Of a stretch of 8,944 bases of DNA, positions 4,543-8,944 are shown piece by piece. Position numbers and translations under genes: made by a program. Source of the DNA: an uncultured Methanobrevibacter sp. (GTDB lineage Archaea; Methanobacteriota; Methanobacteria; Methanobacteriales; Methanobacteriaceae); the NCBI GenBank assembly GCA_902783085.1, contig CACZPT010000121.1, forward strand, positions 1-8,944, written 5' to 3'. The first letter of the stretch is position 1; the number at the start of each line of letters is the position of its first letter. The notes under the pieces were generated by a model. It did not search any database. It was not told the DNA's origin and was given only the letters and a program-made list of their open reading frames with translations.

Positions 4543-5841
4543 ATGACACAAATAAGTGATGCAAAAAAAGGCATTTTAACTGATGAAATGAAACATGTGG
4601 CAGAAATAGAAAATGTTTCACAAGACTTTATTTTAAAATCAGCAGCTGAAGGAACTATTGTAATACCAAATAACGTTAATAGAGATATTGAAGCATCAGG
4701 AATTGGTGCTGGACTTAGAACAAAAGTAAATGCAACTGTTGGAACCTCCACCGACATTGTAAACTTCGATGAAGAAGTCCAAAAAGCACAAATAGCAATC
4801 GACCACGGCGCAGATTGTTTAATGGAATTAAGTATAGGTGGAGACTTAGATGTAATTAGAAGAAGAGTTCTTGACATGTCTCCTTTACCAGTAGGATCCG
4901 TACCAGTTTATCAAGCAGCTATCGAAACTATACGAGACGAAGGATCTGTAATTTACATGGATGAAGATAAACTATTCAATACTATTGAAAAACAAGCAAA
5001 AGATGGTATTGACTTTATGGCAGTTCACAGCAGTATTAACATTGAAACACTAACAAGACTTAAAAGACAAGGTCGTGTCACAGGACTTGTTTCAAGAGGC
5101 GGATCATTCATGTCCGGATGGATTGTAGAAAACGAAAAAGAAAATCCATTATATGAAAACTTCGATTATGTATTAGAAATAGCTAAAGAACATGATGTTG
5201 TGCTTTCACTTGCAAATGGTATGAGAGCAGGATCTATTGCTGATTCAACAGACAGGGCCCAAATACAAGAATTGATCATTTTAGGAGAATTAATCGATAG
5301 ATCCCGTGAAGCTGGAGTCCAATGTATGATTGAAGGACCAGGACACATTCCAATTAACGAAATTCCAACAAATGTTATGATTCAAAAGAAAATGTGTTCA
5401 AATGCACCATTTTATATGCTTGGACCAATTGTGTGTGATGTAGCACCAGGTTATGACCACATTGTATCTGCAATAGGGGCAGCATCTTCTGCAAAAGCTG
5501 GAGCAGACTTTATTTGTTATGTAACTCCTGCAGAACACTTAGCTCTTCCTTCACCGGAAGACGTAAAAGAAGGAGTAATTGCAACAAAAATCGGAGCTTA
5601 CGCCGGAGATTTAGCTAGTGGACAAATTGACGGATCACAAGACTTAGCAATGGCTGAAGCAAGAAAAAAACTTAATTGGGAAGCTCAATATGAATGTGCA
5701 ATGTTTCCGGATGTGGCACGTGCAAAAAGAGACCAAAGACCACCTGAAGACGAAGATGCATGTACAATGTGCGGTAACTTCTGTGCAGTAAAAATTGTAA
5801 ACGAATGGTTAGACCAATCAGATTCAGATATTATTAAATAG
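4543..5841 (+). CDS. thiC: Phosphomethylpyrimidine synthase ThiC (archaeal type)
   Basis: ThiC is a radical SAM enzyme that rearranges 5-aminoimidazole ribonucleotide to HMP phosphate, the pyrimidine half of thiamine. The 432-residue product has the family core: 'NATVGTS', 'DCLMELSIGGDLD', 'SPLPVGSVPVYQA', 'MAVHSSIN', 'SRGGSFMSGWI', 'LSLANGMRAGSIADSTDRAQ', 'MIEGPGHIPINEIP', 'YMLGPIVCDVAPGYDHI', 'YVTPAEHLALP', 'AKRDQRPPEDEDACTMCGNF'. The C-terminal cluster motif is Cys407-x2-Cys410-x3-Cys414, one residue shorter between the last two cysteines than bacterial CX2CX4C. It lacks the long N-terminal region of bacterial ThiC, as archaeal forms do. The start is ATG 4543, not the upstream GTG 4534, which is part of the Shine-Dalgarno. 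The 130-base upstream gap shows no TPP riboswitch. More C-ending codons than fdhD or the regulator suggest good expression. Confidence 0.93.
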   Translation: MTQISDAKKGILTDEMKHVAEIENVSQDFILKSAAEGTIVIPNNVNRDIEASGIGAGLRTKVNATVGTSTDIVNFDEEVQKAQIAIDHGADCLMELSIGGDLDVIRRRVLDMSPLPVGSVPVYQAAIETIRDEGSVIYMDEDKLFNTIEKQAKDGIDFMAVHSSINIETLTRLKRQGRVTGLVSRGGSFMSGWIVENEKENPLYENFDYVLEIAKEHDVVLSLANGMRAGSIADSTDRAQIQELIILGELIDRSREAGVQCMIEGPGHIPINEIPTNVMIQKKMCSNAPFYMLGPIVCDVAPGYDHIVSAIGAASSAKAGADFICYVTPAEHLALPSPEDVKEGVIATKIGAYAGDLASGQIDGSQDLAMAEARKKLNWEAQYECAMFPDVARAKRDQRPPEDEDACTMCGNFCAVKIVNEWLDQSDSDIIK

Positions 5842-5872
5842 ATATTTTTATCTGTTTAATTTTATTTTTTTT
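5833..5872 (+). terminator. Strong hairpin plus T-tract terminator across the thiC stop codon
   Basis: ATTAAATAGATA (5833-5844) pairs with TATCTGTTTAAT (5849-5860) over 12 positions with a single T-G wobble and a TTTT loop. The TAG stop (5839-5841) lies within the 5' arm. TTTA and then eight T (5865-5872) follow directly. This is the clearest terminator in the window. Confidence 0.7.
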
Positions 5873-5928
5873 AAAACACCACAATACCTAAAATAATTGA
5901 ATCTTTTTATATTAATAATTACAAAACT

Positions 5929-5937
5929 TAATTATAA
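5929..5937 (+). promoter_or_regulatory. Candidate TATA box of lysS
   Basis: TAATTATAA, within AAACTTAATTATAACT, is centred about 48 bases before the lysS ATG. Transcription about 25 bases downstream would give a leader of roughly 20-25 bases carrying GGTGA. TTTATATT at 5906-5913 is an alternative that would give a leader of about 46 bases. Confidence 0.35.
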
Positions 5938-5970
5938 CTAATTTTTATGATAATTTTTTTATTAAATAAC

Positions 5971-5975
5971 GGTGA
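5971..5975 (+). promoter_or_regulatory. lysS ribosome binding site
   Basis: GGTGA five bases before ATG 5981 is the best Shine-Dalgarno match in the window and fixes the lysS start. Confidence 0.75.
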
Positions 5976-5980
5976 ATTAG

Positions 5981-7564
5981 ATGACACATTGGATTGAAAA
6001 CATAGCTAATAAATTAAGTAAAATGGATGTAGAAGAACATATCATTGCAAGCGGAACTTCAATATCCGGTTCAATACATATTGGAAACTCCTGCGATATA
6101 TTTATAGCTAATGCGATTGGAAAAAAATTAAGAGAACATGGAAAAGAAGCAAAAACAATATGGATTGCAGATGATAATGACCCCCTTAGAAAAGTTCCAT
6201 ATCCACTCCCCCAAGACTATGAAAAATATTTAGGTATGCCATACTCAACGATTCCATGTCCCGATGGTTGTTGCGCTAATTTTGTAGAACACTTTGAAAA
6301 ACCATTATTAAATGTTATGGAAGATTATGGGATAGAAATGGAAATTAAATCCGGATTTGAAATGTATAAAAATGGAGAATATAACGATTATATAAGAACT
6401 TCACTAGAAAATGTCGAAGAAATTAAAGCAATCTTTAATGAATACCGAAGAGAACCTTTAGCCGATGACTGGTTACCTTATAATCCGATTTGTGATGAAT
6501 GTGGAAGAGTAAACACCACATATGCATATGATTTTGATGGAGATATCATAAAATACCGATGTGAATGTGGCCACGAAGGCGAAATGGACATCAAATCTGG
6601 AAATGGTAAGCTTACATGGAGAGTAGAATGGGCAGCAAGATGGAAAATATTTAAAACTACCTGCGAACCATTTGGAAAAGACCATGCCGCTAGTGGCGGA
6701 TCTTATGATGTAAGCAGTATTATTTCTGAAAAAATCTTTAACTATCCCGCACCATATCCAGTCCCATACGAATGGATAACCCTTGATGGTGAAGCAATGA
6801 GTAAATCTCACGGAGTATTCTTTGCACCAGATGAATGGTTAAAAATCGGACCTGCAGAAAGTCTCAACTATTACTTATTTAGATCAAAACCAATGAAAGC
6901 AAAAGACTTCTCACCAAAAATGCCTTTCCTAGACTTCATAGATCAATTTGATAAAGTTGAAAAAGTATTTTATGGAGAAGAAGAAGGTCCATCTGAAAAA
7001 GAAAGCAAAAAGTTCAAAGAAATATATGAAATCGCCCAAATCAATGAGGGAGAACCACTTCCATTCAGACCACCTTACAGATTCTTAGTTAATGCTTATC
7101 AAATTGCAGGAGATGACTTAGAAAAAATCTTTGCAATTTTAAAGAAAAACTCACAATTAACTAAAAGCTTTGAAAACAAAGAATTTAATGATTTAAACGA
7201 AACTGAATTATCACAATATAGAGAACGTTTAGATAATGTAATTTATTGGTTAGATACATATGCACCCAAATTTGTTAAATTCCAAGTGCAAGAAAAAAAT
7301 GTCCCTAAATTACCATTAACTGACGAACAAACACAATTTTTAAGTGATTTAGCTGATTTAATGGAAAATAATGAGTTTTCAGATGCTTCAGAATTACACG
7401 ATGCAATGTATGAAATCTTAGAAGCACAAGGTTTAAAACCTCAAAAAGGTTTCCAAGCAATTTATAAAATGATTCTTGGTCAAAAACAAGGCCCTAGAGC
7501 AGCTTCATTTTTACTATCCTTAGATAAAGATTTTGTTGTTAAAAGGTTAAGACAGGAAGCTTAA
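5981..7564 (+). CDS. lysS: Class I lysyl-tRNA synthetase
   Basis: This enzyme charges tRNA-Lys with lysine in the cytoplasm. The 527-residue length is normal for the class I enzyme, which many archaea use instead of the class II LysRS. The class I signatures are clear: GTSISGSIHIGN (25-36; HIGN is the HIGH motif) and LDGEAMSKSHG (268-278; MSKS is the KMSKS motif). Between them is a zinc-knuckle-like pair Cys171/Cys174 and Cys194/Cys196, and 'WIADDNDPLRKVP' (61-73) is typical of archaeal LysRS. The C-terminal part is the helical anticodon-binding region. The start has GGTGA five bases upstream. The gene stands alone behind the thiC terminator. Its TAA stop lies inside TTAA, which also gives the stop of the convergent deaminase, so the coding regions overlap by four bases. 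Confidence 0.96.
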   Translation: MTHWIENIANKLSKMDVEEHIIASGTSISGSIHIGNSCDIFIANAIGKKLREHGKEAKTIWIADDNDPLRKVPYPLPQDYEKYLGMPYSTIPCPDGCCANFVEHFEKPLLNVMEDYGIEMEIKSGFEMYKNGEYNDYIRTSLENVEEIKAIFNEYRREPLADDWLPYNPICDECGRVNTTYAYDFDGDIIKYRCECGHEGEMDIKSGNGKLTWRVEWAARWKIFKTTCEPFGKDHAASGGSYDVSSIISEKIFNYPAPYPVPYEWITLDGEAMSKSHGVFFAPDEWLKIGPAESLNYYLFRSKPMKAKDFSPKMPFLDFIDQFDKVEKVFYGEEEGPSEKESKKFKEIYEIAQINEGEPLPFRPPYRFLVNAYQIAGDDLEKIFAILKKNSQLTKSFENKEFNDLNETELSQYRERLDNVIYWLDTYAPKFVKFQVQEKNVPKLPLTDEQTQFLSDLADLMENNEFSDASELHDAMYEILEAQGLKPQKGFQAIYKMILGQKQGPRAASFLLSLDKDFVVKRLRQEA

Positions 7565-7572
7565 ATTTTCCT
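7554..7572. terminator. Weak stem-loop over the shared lysS/deaminase stop
   Basis: AGGAA (7554-7558) pairs with TTCCT (7568-7572) around a 9-base loop that contains the shared TTAA stop (7561-7564). The stem is only five base pairs and no T-tract follows on the plus strand, so it may be chance. It is listed because a similar arrangement occurs at the other convergent pair. Confidence 0.2.
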
Positions 7573-8037
7573 ACATTCTGTTGAATTTCCTACCTTGGCA
7601 AGTTCATCTCTCCAAGCAGTAGGATTTTCCAACACATATTTTTTAAACAAATTTTTACACTTTTCTTCATGCAACACCACTACATCAACACCATTTTCAA
7701 TTAAGAAATCCTCCGCACCCATTAATGTAGTGTTTTCACCAATAACAACCTTCGGAATATTATATAATATTACCGCCCCCGAACACATAGGGCATGGCGA
7801 AAGTGTTGTATACAATATACATTTTGAATAATCCTCAAAATTAAGTCGACCCGCATTTTCAACAGCATCCATTTCAGCATGTAAAATTGCAGAATCATTT
7901 TGAATTAATCTATTATGACCGCAAGAAATAACTTCCCCATCTTTAACTAAAACTGCACCAATTGGAATGCCACCTTCAATTAAAGACTTTTGAGCTTCCT
8001 TAATAGCTAAATTCATAAAAAAATAGTCATTTTTCAT
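7561..8037 (-). CDS. Cytosine deaminase, yeast Fcy1-like (zinc CDA superfamily)
   Basis: This is a zinc-dependent deaminase of 158 residues. The zinc site is His53 with proton-shuttle Glu55 (HAEMD) and Cys82/Cys85 (PCPMC). Beyond these superfamily motifs it follows yeast cytosine deaminase Fcy1 as I recall it: 'EGGIPIG', 'GHNRLIQNDSAILHAE', 'ENAGRL', 'LYTTLSPCPMCSGAVI', 'IPKVVIGEN', 'VDVVVLHEEKCK' and a C-terminal 'NPTAW' with Trp142. His53, Glu55, Cys82, Cys85 and Asn42 sit at a constant offset of 9 from Fcy1 His62, Glu64, Cys91, Cys94 and Asn51. Deamination of cytosine to uracil for salvage is the best guess; guanine deaminase or another nucleoside deaminase is the alternative. ATG 8037 has no Shine-Dalgarno and follows a terminator T-tract directly. 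The stop is shared with lysS. Confidence 0.8.
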   Translation of the reverse strand: MKNDYFFMNLAIKEAQKSLIEGGIPIGAVLVKDGEVISCGHNRLIQNDSAILHAEMDAVENAGRLNFEDYSKCILYTTLSPCPMCSGAVILYNIPKVVIGENTTLMGAEDFLIENGVDVVVLHEEKCKNLFKKYVLENPTAWRDELAKVGNSTECRKI

Positions 8038-8075
8038 AAAAAAAGTAAAAAAAATAGATGATTTAATTAATCATC
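8037..8075 (-). terminator. Hairpin plus T-tract terminator of the coiled-coil gene
   Basis: On the minus strand GATGATT and AATCATC form a perfect 7-bp stem with a 5-base loop (8075-8057) across the TAA stop at 8069-8067. TATTTTTTTTAC and a further run of T follow, reaching the ATG of the deaminase gene at 8037. The design matches the kinase/radical SAM junction. TTAATTAAAT in the loop and 3' arm lies about 28 bases before that ATG and could double as a TATA box. Confidence 0.6.
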
Positions 8076-8944
8076 CAAATCAACAGATTTATTTGAAATT
8101 CTATCAAATAATCCTCTGTTTGATTGTTTTTCAAGAGTTTTCTTGAGTTTATCAACTTGAGATTTCAAATCACTAATAGTTTTTCGAGACTCACTGGATA
8201 ATTTATCATAATTACTTTGTTTTATTTTTAACTCGGATTTAAGAGTTACAATTTCGCTTTTCAATTTGTCAATTGATTTTTTAGCATTGTTGTCGACTTC
8301 TTCCTTGTAGTCGCCCATTTCAATAAGTTTTTTTCTTAAATCATCAACTTCAACTTTTAAAGAATTGTTTTCTTTTTTAGATTCATCCAGCTGTTTAGAA
8401 ACATCATCCAAATTATTTTTTAGATTTTTATTATCTTTTTCTAAATCTTTTGAACCATTAGCTTTTAAATCATCGATTTCATTTTTATATTCCTTAATCT
8501 TAGATTCATATTTATCTTTAATAGAATCTAATTCAGCTTCAATCCTATCAGTTCTTGCTTTATTAACTGCACTATCTGCACCCAACTCACCGATACGATT
8601 ACTTAATGCTTCATTAATATCAAGTTGGTCATAATATTTTCTTGAAGTTTTTTCTAAAGCACTAGATAATTCATTTTTAAGAGATTTTAACTCTGAATTT
8701 TCCTTTTTAAGATCAGGAATGATAGTATTAGTCAAATAATTAAGTTCTTTAGATTGATTTTTGAGTTTTGATTCTTTTTCTTCCAATTGTTTTTTAATAT
8801 TTGCAATTTTAGAATCAAGTTCATCATCTTTAGAATCTTTTTTAGGAGCTTCTTCCTCAACAGGAACATCTTCAGAAACTTCTTCTACAGACTCTTCCCC
8901 AACAGGAACATCTTCAGAAACTTCTTCTACAGACTCTTCCCCAA
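8067..8944 (-). CDS. Coiled-coil protein with acidic tandem repeats, 5' end outside the window
   Basis: I do not recognise this protein. The minus-strand frame is open from the right edge to the TAA at 8069-8067, giving 291 visible residues; the true start lies outside the window. A TTG at 8786 should not be taken as the start, because the frame continues upstream through 52 more residues. From the visible N-terminal side there are two exact copies of the acidic 14-residue unit GEESVEEVSEDVPV, then a short linker (EEEAPKKDSKDDE). About 220 residues of charged heptad-like coiled coil rich in Lys, Glu, Leu, Asp, Asn and Ser follow, ending in a small tail, 'RGLFDRISNKSVDLDD'. No cysteine, membrane segment or catalytic motif is visible. 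A structural or scaffolding role is possible but unproven. A terminator at its end separates it from the deaminase. Confidence 0.75.
   Translation of the reverse strand, partial: GEESVEEVSEDVPVGEESVEEVSEDVPVEEEAPKKDSKDDELDSKIANIKKQLEEKESKLKNQSKELNYLTNTIIPDLKKENSELKSLKNELSSALEKTSRKYYDQLDINEALSNRIGELGADSAVNKARTDRIEAELDSIKDKYESKIKEYKNEIDDLKANGSKDLEKDNKNLKNNLDDVSKQLDESKKENNSLKVEVDDLRKKLIEMGDYKEEVDNNAKKSIDKLKSEIVTLKSELKIKQSNYDKLSSESRKTISDLKSQVDKLKKTLEKQSNRGLFDRISNKSVDLDD
8859..8944 (-). repeat. Exact 42-bp in-frame tandem repeat (two copies and the start of a third)
   Basis: Positions 8859-8900 and 8901-8942 are identical over all 42 bases, and the last two bases (8943-8944) match the start of another unit. 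Read on the minus strand each unit encodes the 14 residues GEESVEEVSEDVPV. Inside the gene the repeat decays after the second copy (EEEAPKK). Perfect nucleotide identity, including third codon positions, suggests recent duplication or ongoing copy-number change. The array probably continues past the window edge. Confidence 0.85.

Noticed and set aside
7595..7831. Plus-strand frame opposite the deaminase, and similar frames opposite or within hxlB (786-992), the kinase, radical SAM, thiC, lysS and coiled-coil genes
   Set aside because: Each lies on the other strand or in another frame of a gene with clear family motifs, lacks start signals, and encodes no recognisable protein. They are shadow frames.
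8067..8786. TTG at 8786 as the start of the coiled-coil gene
   Set aside because: The same frame stays open for 52 more residues to the window edge, through an in-frame repeat. TTG simply codes for Leu inside the coiled coil.
8859..8944. CRISPR array
   Set aside because: The repeats are directly adjacent without unique spacers, have a 42-base period that is a multiple of three, and continue the open reading frame of the coiled-coil gene. This is a coding tandem repeat.

Overview
The window looks like a chromosomal segment of an AT-rich methanogenic archaeon, most likely of the Methanobrevibacter/Methanosphaera group (order Methanobacteriales). This is judged from gene content and sequence style, not from a search. 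The clues are a class I lysyl-tRNA synthetase, an archaeal-type ThiC, a 6-phospho-3-hexuloisomerase of the ribulose-monophosphate type, a nucleoside kinase closely resembling MJ0406, FdhD, and a ModE-type regulator fused to a periplasmic-binding-protein-like domain. Translation signals fit too: GGTGA/GTGAT-type Shine-Dalgarno sequences a few bases before ATG, TATA-like boxes, and oligo-T tracts after genes.

Layout. Positions 40-789 (+) encode FdhD, which meets hxlB (790-1380, -) stop codon to stop codon with no base between. hxlB is divergent from a ModE/PBP-like regulator (1441-2310, +) across a 60-base shared promoter region. A roughly 290-base gap (2311-2600) holds a GNRA hairpin, a GC-richer patch and several inverted repeats. 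It is followed by a PfkB-family nucleoside kinase, whose start I place at 2601, and a radical SAM protein of the spore-photoproduct-lyase-like family (3543-4412, +). thiC (start placed at 4543) and lysS (5981-7564, +) follow as separately promoted genes. lysS ends on a TTAA that also provides the stop of a convergent deaminase gene (7561-8037, -), which aligns strikingly with yeast cytosine deaminase. Upstream of it on the minus strand is a long coiled-coil protein. Its frame stays open to the right edge of the window and begins there with exact 42-bp (14-residue) tandem repeats.

How the genes relate. There is no long operon: most genes look individually transcribed. FdhD and the ModE-type regulator both point to molybdenum/tungsten-dependent formate metabolism, and hxlB belongs to formaldehyde/pentose-phosphate metabolism. 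The nucleoside kinase and the cytosine deaminase are both nucleoside/base salvage functions, but they lie in different transcription units. thiC (thiamine pyrimidine) and lysS (translation) are housekeeping genes.

Most of the window is ordinary core genome, and I see no defence system, prophage, CRISPR array, insertion sequence, tRNA or rRNA. The most interesting signals are these: hairpins that lie across stop codons, three of them followed by a T-tract; two terminators that sit directly against the next ATG; palindromes upstream of the nucleoside kinase that appear once its start is corrected; the Fcy1-like deaminase; and the tandem-repeat coiled-coil protein at the right edge.
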